Source of the DNA: Microvirga sp.
GTDB taxonomy: Bacteria > Pseudomonadota > Alphaproteobacteria > Rhizobiales > Beijerinckiaceae
Assembly: GCF_014699075.1 (NCBI RefSeq)
Contig: NZ_JACXAB010000008.1
Span: forward strand, 62,001 to 126,000
Length of the DNA: 64,000 nucleotides
Reading direction: 5' to 3'
Each line of letters starts with the position of its first letter. Within the stretch, counting starts at the first letter, position 1. Below are positions 1 through 7,514 of the stretch, one piece after another. A model generated the notes under the pieces. The model was not told where the DNA came from and searched no databases. It saw only the letters and a list, made by a program, of their open reading frames with translations. The translations under genes and the position numbers were made by a program.

Positions 1-185
1 CGCAGGGCGAGCACAAGCTGGCGCGCGGCTACAGGCCCGTGATCACTTCATCGGCCCACGACATCGCCGATCCCGGACTGCGCCGGGCCGTGCGGGCCTA
101 TCTCGATCAGGAGCGCCTCTACGTATCCGAAGCAGCCGAGGAGCTGGAGGACGCGACCCCGTTCAAGCATCGGGAAGAGGATTAA
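1..185 (+). CDS. C-terminal end of an unidentified protein (5' truncated)
   Basis: An open frame enters from the left edge (first full codon at base 3) and ends with TAA at 183-185. It gives about 60 residues beginning QGEHKLARGYRP and ending FKHREED. The tail is charged and helix-like (EAAEELED). I do not recognise the family from this fragment. Its stop codon overlaps the stop of the convergent FMN reductase gene. That it is coding rests on the uninterrupted frame and on having no other gene in the space. Confidence 0.5.
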   Translation, partial: QGEHKLARGYRPVITSSAHDIADPGLRRAVRAYLDQERLYVSEAAEELEDATPFKHREED

Positions 186-754
186 GCGCCCGCGGCAGGT
201 GCACGCTGCCGCGCGAAGGCGACGAAGCCCTCGAGAAATGTCCGAAGCTGGCTCTCGATCTTCTGGTCGGTCAGGCTCCCGTCCTGATTGAACACCGTTC
301 CGGCCCGCGACACCATCAGGCGGCCGTCCGACCAGAAGTCGGCCTTCAGGGTGCGCAGGACCGGGAGCCATGCGTTCTGGGACAGAATGGTGCCGAAACC
401 GCCGGGCGAGGCGCCGATCACGGCCACAGGCTTGTTGCCGAAAACGCGCTTGATGTCCGAGTCCGGGCGCGAAAGCCAGTCGATGGCGTTCTTGAACACG
501 CCCGGAATCGAGTTGTTGTATTCCGGCGTCACGAGGAGCAGACCGTCCGCAGCCGCGATGGTATCCTTCAGCGCCGTCACCGTCTCCGGGATGCCCTCCG
601 AGGCTTCCAGATCCGCATCGTAAAGCGGAATGCCACGAATGGTCTCGACGACGAGCTCCGAACCTTCCGGCATCATCCCGGCCGCGCTGCGAAGGAGCGC
701 GGTGTTGTAGGAGGCCTGCCGCAGGCTGCCTGACAGGCCGATCAGTGTCGTCAT
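182..754 (-). CDS. NADPH-dependent FMN reductase (flavodoxin-like; ChrR/azoreductase type)
   Basis: This 190-residue protein belongs to the NADPH-dependent FMN reductase family (PF03358 type), cytosolic flavoenzymes that reduce quinones, chromate or azo compounds. The N-terminal phosphate-binding loop reads GLSGSLRQASYN (about residues 6-17). The flavin-contact motif TPEYNNSIPGVFKNAIDW lies near residue 80. The ATG at 754 is chosen because GAGGT lies just upstream. An in-frame codon at 775 would add seven residues but lacks a ribosome site. It stands alone and converges on the gene entering from the left edge. The substrate cannot be told from sequence. Confidence 0.85.
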   Translation of the reverse strand: MTTLIGLSGSLRQASYNTALLRSAAGMMPEGSELVVETIRGIPLYDADLEASEGIPETVTALKDTIAAADGLLLVTPEYNNSIPGVFKNAIDWLSRPDSDIKRVFGNKPVAVIGASPGGFGTILSQNAWLPVLRTLKADFWSDGRLMVSRAGTVFNQDGSLTDQKIESQLRTFLEGFVAFARQRAPAAGA

Positions 755-1091
755 GGGGACCTCGTGATTGTGCAAGCCCGTCTGGGCATTCCGTTGCGGG
801 ATCGGAACCTCATCCAGCCCATGCCCCGCGTGCGGCGAGGTTAAACCATCAAGGTTGGCAACGCGATACGGCCATCAGCTCCGCGACACTGGTAAGTCGA
901 TGTCAGCGTCCTAGAAATCACGGGATAACGGTTCATATGTGTCTTGCTGACCTCGAACCCTTCTTCCATCCCTTCGAAACTTCATGGAATTGTCTCCTCA
1001 AGTCCCCGATGCAGCCCAACAGAGACGATTGTCTGCCGTTTCAGGTTTCTCGATCCTTGGATGACTTCAAACCCGACCCGCTGGTAGCCCC
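755..1091. other. Intergenic region between divergent genes
   Basis: This 337-base gap separates the divergent FMN reductase and sensor kinase genes, so it should hold both promoters. I see no RNA gene, repeat or convincing operator. Short open frames here have no ribosome site or recognisable product. Confidence 0.5.
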
Positions 1092-3437
1092 GTGATGCAG
1101 CATCGTCTCGCGACCCTGCCGGACTTCCTTGCCAATGGCGGCACCATGGGCGAGCGCGTCCGCCAGTACGACTGGTCGTCAACTCCGGTCGGCGCCATCG
1201 AGACTTGGCCGCACTCCCTGCGCACGGCCGTGAGCATGATGCTCCATTCGAAGTTTCCGACCTTCATGGTCTGGGGGCCGGAGCTGACCGCGTTCTATAA
1301 CGATGCCTACAGGCCCATGCTGGGCACCAAGCCCGAGGCCCTGGGCCGGCCTTTTCGGGAGATCTGGTCGGAAGCCTGGAACGTGATGGGGCCGATTGCG
1401 GAACAGGCCCTCGCCGGCGAGGCCAGCTATTTTGAGGACCTGCCGATTACCCTTGGGCGGAAAGGGTATCCGGAGCAGACATGGTGGACCTTCTCGTACA
1501 GCCCCGTCCATGACGAGAACGGCGATGTGGCCGGCGTTCTCTGCATCGTGCATGAAACGACCTCGAAGGTGCTCGGCGAACAGCGCCTCAACTTCCTCGT
1601 CCGGCTGAGCGACCGCCTGCGTGGGCTCCACGACCCCATCGAGGTGATCACGGCCGCTCAGGAGATGCTGGGTGCCCATCTCGCAACCAGCCGTGTCGGC
1701 TATGGAGAGGTCGAGGAGACGGCCCGCTATTTCACCACGGAACGCAATTGGACCGACGGTACCGTCGCGCATCGCGCCGGAACCCACGATCTTGCAGCCT
1801 TCGGTCCCGAGATCCATGGCGCCCTCAAGCGAGGGGAGACGCTTGCGATCCATGACGTGTCAGTCGATCCGCGCACCAATTCGCCGGAACATCAGGCAGC
1901 GTTCGCATACCTGGAAACATCCGCGGCCGTCACCGTGAGCCTGGTCAAGCAGGGACGCATGGTGGCGGCCCTCTACGTCCACAACAGAACCCCTCGCCTC
2001 TGGAACGAGAACGAAGTCAAACTCATCGAAGATGTTGCTGAGCGGACCTGGGATGCCGTCGAGCGCGCCCGCGCGGAAACCGCATTGCGGGCCAGCCAGG
2101 ATCGCCTGCGGCTGGCCATCGATGCAGGCCGCATGGCTGTGTGGGAGCATGAAACGGCAACCGATCGCATTACGGCAAGCCCCGAGCTCAATCGCATGCT
2201 CGGGTACCCGGCGGATGCCGAACTCGATATCGCCGAGGTCCGAACACGGTATTATCCTGGGGACCGGGAGCTGCTGACAGCTGCCGCGATGGGCGCTCTC
2301 AAGAAGGGTGAGCGGTTCTTCGAGGTCGAGTACCGGTTCTACAGGGTCGACGGATCCCTGCGGTGGCTCCTGATGCGCGCCGAGATGCTGCTCGGCCCCG
2401 ATGGGTTTCCAACGAGGACCATCGGCGTTCTCCTGGACATTACCGACCGCAAGGCCGCCGAGGAGGCGCTGCTCGAGAGAGAGGCGGAGCTGATGGCCGC
2501 TCTCGAGGCCGGCTCTCTGGCCATCTTCGACTTCGATCACATCAAGGGAAGGATGAACCCCTCGCCTCGCCTCAGCGAGCTTTACGGCTACCCGCCCGAC
2601 CATGTGCTGACCCTCGCGGACATCCGGGCGCGCTATCACCCTGACGACATCGCGCAGATCATCAACAAGCGCGATAGGGAGCGGGAGGACACCGGCTTCC
2701 GCAACTTCGAATGGACGCTTCGCCTGATGATGCCCGACAGCACAACCCGATGGGTGAGCGGGCGAGGTGAGTATGTCCGGGACGAGAAGAACAACATCAT
2801 CCGGTCCCGCGGCGTCGTCATGGACATCACCGAACGCAAGCGTTGGGAGGAACACCAGCAGCTGCTGATCAATGAGTTGAACCACCGGGTGAAGAACACC
2901 CTGGCGACGGTTCAATCCATCGGCTCCCAGACGCTGCGCAACGCCGACACCATGGAAGGCGCGCGCTCAGCCATGGAGGCGCGCCTGCTCGCCCTCTCCC
3001 GCGCCCATGACGTGCTCACCCGGGAGAACTGGGAAGGCGCCGGTCTCCTTGAGATCGTCAGGGAAGCCATGGCTCCTTACAGGCACGAGCGCGAGAGGCG
3101 CATCCATATGGACGGGCCGGATACCCGCCTTTCGCCACGGATGGCGCTGGCGCTCGCCATGGCCCTCCAGGAACTCGCCACGAACGCGGTGAAGTATGGT
3201 GCCCTGTCCAATGAGCGCGGCGAGGTGCGGATTGCATGGTCGGTAAGCGATGGGGCGGACAAGCGCCTGCATCTGACCTGGTCCGAGACGAACGGACCGA
3301 CGGTCGAGATCCCCAAACGCCGGGGCTTCGGCACCCGGCTCATCGAACGCAGCCTTGCTCAGGATCTCCACGGGAAGGCGATGATCGATTTTGCTCCGGC
3401 CGGCATCGTCTGCACGGTCGACGCCCCGATCGCCTGA
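1092..3437 (+). CDS. HWE-family sensor histidine kinase with PAS and GAF domains
   Basis: This 781-residue soluble sensor kinase has no membrane segment. Domains in order: a PAS-like region (about 30-160), a GAF domain (about 165-325), two PAS/PAC units (about 335-455 and 465-585), then the kinase core. The H-box NELNHRVKNT places the phosphoacceptor at H598. The ATP-binding domain has ELATNAVKYGAL (N698), and the HWE signature is W730-S-E732. HWE kinases signal light, redox or general stress to receiver proteins. No response regulator is adjacent; the nearest is the receiver at 50826. GTG at 1092 and ATG at 1095 are alternative starts, with no clear ribosome site. A strong hairpin follows the stop. 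Confidence 0.88.
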   Translation: MMQHRLATLPDFLANGGTMGERVRQYDWSSTPVGAIETWPHSLRTAVSMMLHSKFPTFMVWGPELTAFYNDAYRPMLGTKPEALGRPFREIWSEAWNVMGPIAEQALAGEASYFEDLPITLGRKGYPEQTWWTFSYSPVHDENGDVAGVLCIVHETTSKVLGEQRLNFLVRLSDRLRGLHDPIEVITAAQEMLGAHLATSRVGYGEVEETARYFTTERNWTDGTVAHRAGTHDLAAFGPEIHGALKRGETLAIHDVSVDPRTNSPEHQAAFAYLETSAAVTVSLVKQGRMVAALYVHNRTPRLWNENEVKLIEDVAERTWDAVERARAETALRASQDRLRLAIDAGRMAVWEHETATDRITASPELNRMLGYPADAELDIAEVRTRYYPGDRELLTAAAMGALKKGERFFEVEYRFYRVDGSLRWLLMRAEMLLGPDGFPTRTIGVLLDITDRKAAEEALLEREAELMAALEAGSLAIFDFDHIKGRMNPSPRLSELYGYPPDHVLTLADIRARYHPDDIAQIINKRDREREDTGFRNFEWTLRLMMPDSTTRWVSGRGEYVRDEKNNIIRSRGVVMDITERKRWEEHQQLLINELNHRVKNTLATVQSIGSQTLRNADTMEGARSAMEARLLALSRAHDVLTRENWEGAGLLEIVREAMAPYRHERERRIHMDGPDTRLSPRMALALAMALQELATNAVKYGALSNERGEVRIAWSVSDGADKRLHLTWSETNGPTVEIPKRRGFGTRLIERSLAQDLHGKAMIDFAPAGIVCTVDAPIA

Positions 3438-3450
3438 AGCAATAAAGAAA

Positions 3451-3480
3451 AGCCGTACCGGACTGGTGTCCGGTACGGCT
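3451..3480. terminator. Strong hairpin terminator between convergent genes
   Basis: A perfect 12-bp inverted repeat, AGCCGTACCGGA (3451-3462) and its complement (3469-3480), with a 6-base loop. It lies between the kinase gene and the convergent small membrane-protein gene, so it probably acts in both directions. An A-rich stretch on the left supplies U residues for the minus-strand transcript. Confidence 0.75.
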
Positions 3481-3508
3481 CTGTATAAGTTCGGCTGAGG
3501 GTCGGGCC

Positions 3509-3769
3509 TCAGAGAGTGGCTATGATGGCCTCAATACCTTCCATGATCGCTGCCGGCGATGTGCCGAGAGCGCTCAGGCCTACTTCCAGGAACCAGTAGC
3601 AGCCAAGGATGATCACCGGCACGAGGATCCAGCCGAGGATTTCCTCGAGCCAGACGCGCCGGCGACGACGCTGGTAGCGCTTCTCGCGCCAAGAGGCTTT
3701 CGAGACCTTCGCCGGAGCATCCAGGGTGCGGGAGGCCTGCAACGGCCCCTCGTGAAGTTCAGTCGTCAT
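3509..3769 (-). CDS. Small single-span membrane protein coupled to clpA
   Basis: This 86-residue protein is of no family I recognise. It has a polar N-terminus, a very basic patch (REKRYQRRRRRVW, about 28-41), then one or two hydrophobic segments (about 44-66 and 71-86). The basic patch predicts an N-in orientation in the inner membrane. Its ATG overlaps the clpA stop as ATGA (3766-3769), so its translation should be coupled to that of ClpA. The coupling suggests a role near the ClpAP protease, for example membrane tethering, but that is inference. The terminator at 3451 closes the unit. Confidence 0.7.
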   Translation of the reverse strand: MTTELHEGPLQASRTLDAPAKVSKASWREKRYQRRRRRVWLEEILGWILVPVIILGCYWFLEVGLSALGTSPAAIMEGIEAIIATL

Positions 3770-6228
3770 GCTCTAACCAATGGTACCTTCGGAACGGTGC
3801 GGACACCTCCGCCTCCATTACCATCGGAGCCCTTCGGCTTCACCGACTTTTTCGCCTTCGTGGACGTGGACTTCGCCTTGGGCTTCTTCTTGGCGTTCGT
3901 CACGACCTTCTCGGGCTTCGGCTTCACCGGGCCTTCCACATACTCGAAGCCCAGACTCTGCAGGCCGATCTCGTCGGTCTTGACCACGACCTTGACCGCT
4001 CCGCCCTCCTTGAGGCGTCCGAAGAGTACCTCGTCGGCGAGCGGCGTCTTGATGGTGGTCTGGATCAGACGGCCCATCGGGCGGGCGCCCATGGCCTCGT
4101 CGTAACCGTGCTCGACCAGCCAGTCGCGGGCCTCGTCCGTGAGCTCGATGGACACGTTGCGGTCGGCGAGCTGGGCATCCAGCTGCATCACGAACTTGTC
4201 GACAACCTTCTGGACCACTTCCTTGGGCAGGTGGCCGAAGGAGATGATGGCATCGAGGCGGTTGCGGAACTCCGGCGTGAACAGCTTGTTCACGGCCTCG
4301 GTGTCGTCACCCTCCCGCTTGGTGCGGGTGAAGCCATAGGCCGGGCGGGCCATGTCGGCGGCGCCCGCATTCGTGGTCATGATAATGATCACGTTGCGGA
4401 AATCGACCTGCTTGCCGTTGTGGTCCGTCAGCTTCCCGTGGTCCATGACCTGGAGCAGGATGTTGAACAGGTCCGGATGCGCCTTCTCGATCTCGTCGAG
4501 CAGGAGCACGCAATGCGGATGCTGGTCAATGCCGTCGGTCAGGAGACCGCCCTGGTCGAAGCCCACATAGCCGGGAGGCGCGCCGATCAGGCGGCTGACC
4601 GTGTGCCGTTCCATATACTCCGACATGTCGAAGCGCAGGAGCTCGACGCCTAGTGATACGGAAAGCTGCTTGGCGACCTCGGTCTTGCCGACGCCCGTCG
4701 GGCCGGCAAACAGGTAGGAGCCGATGGGCTTTTCCGCGTCGCGCAGGCCGGCGCGGGCCAGCTTGATCGCCGAGGACAGCGCCTCGATGGCCTTGTCCTG
4801 CCCGTAGACCACCCGCTTGAGGGTGTCCTGCAGATGCGCGAGCACCTCCGCGTCGTCCTTCGACACGGTCTTGGGCGGGATCCGGGCCATAGTAGCGATG
4901 GTGGCCTCGATCTCCTTGATGCCGATGGTCTTCTTGCGACGACCCTCGGGGAGAAGCATCTGCGACGCGCCGGTCTCGTCGATCACGTCGATCGCCTTGT
5001 CCGGCAGCTTCCGGTCGTTGATGTAGCGGGCCGACAGCTCCACCGCGGCCTTCACGGCGTCATTGGTGTACTTGAGCTTGTGGAAGTCCTCGAAATAGGG
5101 CTTGAGGCCCTTCACGATCTCGATGGCATCCGGCACGGACGGCTCGTTCACGTCGATCTTCTGGAAGCGACGCACGAGGGCCCGATCCTTCTCGAAATAC
5201 TGGCGGTATTCCTTGTAGGTGGTCGAGCCGATGCAGCGCAGGCTGCCCTGTGCCAGGGCAGGCTTCAGGAGGTTGGAGGCATCCATGGCACCGCCCGAGG
5301 TGGCGCCGGCGCCGATCACCGTATGAATTTCATCGATGAACATGATGGCGTTCGGATGGGCCTCGATCTCCTTCATCACCTGCTTCAGGCGCTCTTCGAA
5401 GTCGCCGCGATAGCGGGTGCCGGCGAGCAGGGTGCCCATGTCGAGGGAGAAGACGGTCGCGCCCTTCAGAACCTCCGGCACCTGCCCCTGGACGATCTTG
5501 CGGGCAAGACCTTCCGCGATGGCGGTCTTGCCGACGCCGGGATCGCCGACGAGGAGCGGATTGTTCTTCTGGCGGCGGCACAGGACTTGGATGGTGCGCT
5601 GCACTTCGGACTCACGCCCGATAAGCGGATCGATCCGGCCTTCCTTCGCCTTCTTGTTGAGATTGACGCAGTAAGCCTCAAGAGCGTCGCCCTTTTTTTT
5701 CTGGCGCGCGTCGCCCTCGTCCTGGGTCGGACGCTCGTTGGAGGATTCCTCCTCGGAACCGCGCGGAGAGCGGCTCTCGGTGAGGCCGGGGCGCTTGGCA
5801 ATGCCATGGCTGATGTAGTTGACCGCGTCGTAGCGGGTCATGTCCTGCTCCTGCAGGAAGTAGGCCGCATGGCTCTCCCGCTCGGCGAAGATGGCGACCA
5901 GCACGTTGGCGCCGGTCACTTCATCCCGTCCCGAGGACTGGACATGGATAACCGCCCGCTGGATCACGCGCTGGAAGCCGGCCGTCGGCTTGGAGTCCTG
6001 ACGCCCGTCCGCAACGAGGTTGGCGAGTTCGCTGTCCACGTAATCCACCAGGTTGCGGCGGAGAACTTCGATATCGACATTGCAAGCCCGCATGACGGCG
6101 GCCGCGTCCTGGTCGTCGATCAGGGCCAGGAGAAGGTGTTCGAGGGTTGCGTATTCGTGGCGGCGCTCGCCGGCAAGAGCGAGGGCTCGGTGAAGGGCTT
6201 GTTCAAGACTGCGAGAAAAGCTCGGCAA
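3766..6228 (-). CDS. clpA: ATP-dependent Clp protease ATP-binding subunit ClpA
   Basis: This 820-residue AAA+ unfoldase partners ClpP and receives N-degron substrates from ClpS. The Clp_N repeat domain covers residues 1-145. The first AAA module has Walker A GDPGVGKT (228-235) and Walker B IMFIDE (295-300). The second has GPTGVGKT (509-516) and VLLLDE (574-579). The C-terminal small domain contains GARPMGRLIQ. At the ClpP-docking loop, where E. coli has IGL, this protein reads YGF (631-633). Past about residue 764 comes a Lys/Pro/Ser-rich basic tail of some 55 residues that E. coli ClpA lacks. clpS lies 28 bases upstream, and the small membrane gene overlaps the stop. Confidence 0.97.
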   Translation of the reverse strand: MPSFSRSLEQALHRALALAGERRHEYATLEHLLLALIDDQDAAAVMRACNVDIEVLRRNLVDYVDSELANLVADGRQDSKPTAGFQRVIQRAVIHVQSSGRDEVTGANVLVAIFAERESHAAYFLQEQDMTRYDAVNYISHGIAKRPGLTESRSPRGSEEESSNERPTQDEGDARQKKKGDALEAYCVNLNKKAKEGRIDPLIGRESEVQRTIQVLCRRQKNNPLLVGDPGVGKTAIAEGLARKIVQGQVPEVLKGATVFSLDMGTLLAGTRYRGDFEERLKQVMKEIEAHPNAIMFIDEIHTVIGAGATSGGAMDASNLLKPALAQGSLRCIGSTTYKEYRQYFEKDRALVRRFQKIDVNEPSVPDAIEIVKGLKPYFEDFHKLKYTNDAVKAAVELSARYINDRKLPDKAIDVIDETGASQMLLPEGRRKKTIGIKEIEATIATMARIPPKTVSKDDAEVLAHLQDTLKRVVYGQDKAIEALSSAIKLARAGLRDAEKPIGSYLFAGPTGVGKTEVAKQLSVSLGVELLRFDMSEYMERHTVSRLIGAPPGYVGFDQGGLLTDGIDQHPHCVLLLDEIEKAHPDLFNILLQVMDHGKLTDHNGKQVDFRNVIIIMTTNAGAADMARPAYGFTRTKREGDDTEAVNKLFTPEFRNRLDAIISFGHLPKEVVQKVVDKFVMQLDAQLADRNVSIELTDEARDWLVEHGYDEAMGARPMGRLIQTTIKTPLADEVLFGRLKEGGAVKVVVKTDEIGLQSLGFEYVEGPVKPKPEKVVTNAKKKPKAKSTSTKAKKSVKPKGSDGNGGGGVRTVPKVPLVRA

Positions 6229-6256
6229 CGGCTTGTCCTTTATGAGCGGGGCTCGG

Positions 6257-6637
6257 CTAATTCTTTTCCATTACACATTGCAGAGGATGCTGGTGCTTTC
6301 GGGCGAAGTCCATCACCTGGGTCACCTTGGTCTCGGCAATTTCGTAGGTAAAAACTCCACATTCCCCGACGCCGTTCTGGTGCACATGAAGCATGATCCG
6401 GGTCGCATCCTCCCGGTTTTTGTTGAAGAAACGCTCCAGCACATGCACCACGAACTCCATCGGGGTGTAATCATCGTTCAAGAGGAGAACGCGGTAAAGG
6501 TTCGGCCGTTTCGTGCGCGGCTTGGTTTTCGTGATGATGGCCGTGTTGGAGCGGCCGCCATCATCGCCTCCGGGATCTCTCCCAGGAGGCTCCGACCCGC
6601 CGGCAGCCGAGATCGGAGACTGCCTCGACAGAGTCAT
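6257..6637 (-). CDS. clpS: ATP-dependent Clp protease adaptor ClpS
   Basis: ClpS is the N-degron adaptor that hands substrates to ClpA. The conserved core is at the C-terminus: [20 protein letters not shown], where Asp-Asp and Met contact the N-degron, followed by [20 protein letters not shown] Gly/Arg-rich flexible N-terminal extension precedes it, as is usual for the part that docks on ClpA. The start is uncertain: ATG at 6637 gives 126 residues, ATG at 6661 gives 134, and GTG at 6709 gives 150. None has a strong ribosome site. clpA begins 28 bases downstream, forming a clpS-clpA operon. Confidence 0.93.
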   Translation of the reverse strand: MTLSRQSPISAAGGSEPPGRDPGGDDGGRSNTAIITKTKPRTKRPNLYRVLLLNDDYTPMEFVVHVLERFFNKNREDATRIMLHVHQNGVGECGVFTYEIAETKVTQVMDFARKHQHPLQCVMEKN

Positions 6638-6873
6638 TGTACCGTAAGCTAACCGCAGCATCGTCGGACGACCGCCCCTTGTTCTCGTCTGGCCCTGCCC
6701 GTGGCTCACATCCCGGTTCGAGCCACATCACACAGCCAAATCTATAGTCGCTCCATTCAGTTCGCCAGATCAACCAGATGGGTGGTCGCAGCATGGATGA
6801 AAAGAGCGACATCTTGGTCACGCCTTCGCGACCGGCAGCCGGACCTCGGGGCGTCGTTCACCTCAACGCAAAA

Positions 6874-6894
6874 CGCCCGGCACAAGGCCGGGCG
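6874..6894 (-). terminator. Intrinsic terminator of the phasin gene
   Basis: An 8-bp GC stem, CGCCCGGC / GCCGGGCG, with a 5-base loop. Read on the minus strand it is followed by a short T run (the AAAA at 6870-6873). It lies about 30 bases beyond the phasin stop codon. Confidence 0.8.
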
Positions 6895-6925
6895 CTTCAT
6901 CCTAAAGGATACGAGACTGCTTGCG

Positions 6926-7258
6926 TTAGGCAGCGGTCTTGGACAGGAGGCCTTCGTAAGGCTTCAGGGTCTCGGTGGCGAGGTTCGAGTAGAGCGAGCC
7001 CATCTTGGTCGACTGGCTGACCAGGTTGTCGAAGGCGCCCTTCACGTAGGCCGTCTGGATTTCGACTGCCTTGTCCAGGGTCTGGACGCCGAGCAGCTTC
7101 TCGACCGTGGAGGAGGTGTGCTCGAACGACTTGCGGGCGAATTCGGCCGCCTCGGTGGCGATCGCCTGCGAGGTGCTGGAGAAAGCGCCGAGCGCCTTCA
7201 TGGTGGCATCCAGGTTATCCTGGCCGAGCTTCTGAATTTGGGTGAACGGCTGAAGCAT
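6926..7258 (-). CDS. Phasin family protein (PHB granule surface protein)
   Basis: This 110-residue, mostly helical protein has the phasin_2 pattern: an amphipathic helical bundle with QIQKLGQDNLDATMKAL near the start, then Ala-rich helices (AIATEAAEFARKSFEHT). It ends with TLKPYEGLLSK. Phasins coat polyhydroxyalkanoate granules and control their size and number. The ATG at 7258 is preceded by GAGG at good spacing. A longer frame from 7336 would run into the promoter palindrome and is rejected. The gene is monocistronic, with its own terminator and a striking operator-like palindrome upstream at 7327-7367. Confidence 0.88.
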   Translation of the reverse strand: MLQPFTQIQKLGQDNLDATMKALGAFSSTSQAIATEAAEFARKSFEHTSSTVEKLLGVQTLDKAVEIQTAYVKGAFDNLVSQSTKMGSLYSNLATETLKPYEGLLSKTAA

Positions 7259-7326
7259 TGTGAACCTCGACAATAAGGCGTTTAATGATGGTCGGCGCCG
7301 CTGAGCAGCTGACGGAGCTCGATATA

Positions 7327-7367
7327 TGCACTGCACAAAAAATTGTCAAATTATTTTGTGCAGTGCA
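7327..7367. promoter_or_regulatory. Perfect 14-bp palindrome upstream of the phasin gene (candidate PhaR operator)
   Basis: TGCACTGCACAAAA (7327-7340) and its exact complement (7354-7367) flank a 13-base AT-rich centre. A further GTGCAC follows at 7377-7382. The site is about 70 bases upstream of the phasin ATG on the minus strand. TGC-rich sites are bound by the PHB-sensing repressor PhaR in front of phasin genes in other alphaproteobacteria, so a PhaR operator is the natural reading. It also lies in the shared region with the divergent carboxypeptidase gene. Confidence 0.6.
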
Positions 7368-7514
7368 CAATATGTCGTGCACCGGAATTGTCCCTGTTAA
7401 CCCCCCCGTAACCGCAACCCCTTACCGTCAGAGCATGTGTTGCGCCGGCAACGGTTCCTTGTAGAGAGCCGGGCGCATGGGCCTAAGAACCAAACGAAAC
7501 AGGGATTTTTCAGC

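Noticed and set aside
755..1091. EcfG-type promoter (GGAAC, 16-17 bases, CGTT) upstream of the kinase and at other GGAAC sites
   Set aside because: GGAAC occurs (for example near 815 and 50733) but without a fitting CGTT element at the required distance.
4834..6351. A 505-codon open frame antisense to clpA
   Set aside because: Shadow of clpA; composition is that of a GC-rich antisense frame and it has no motif.
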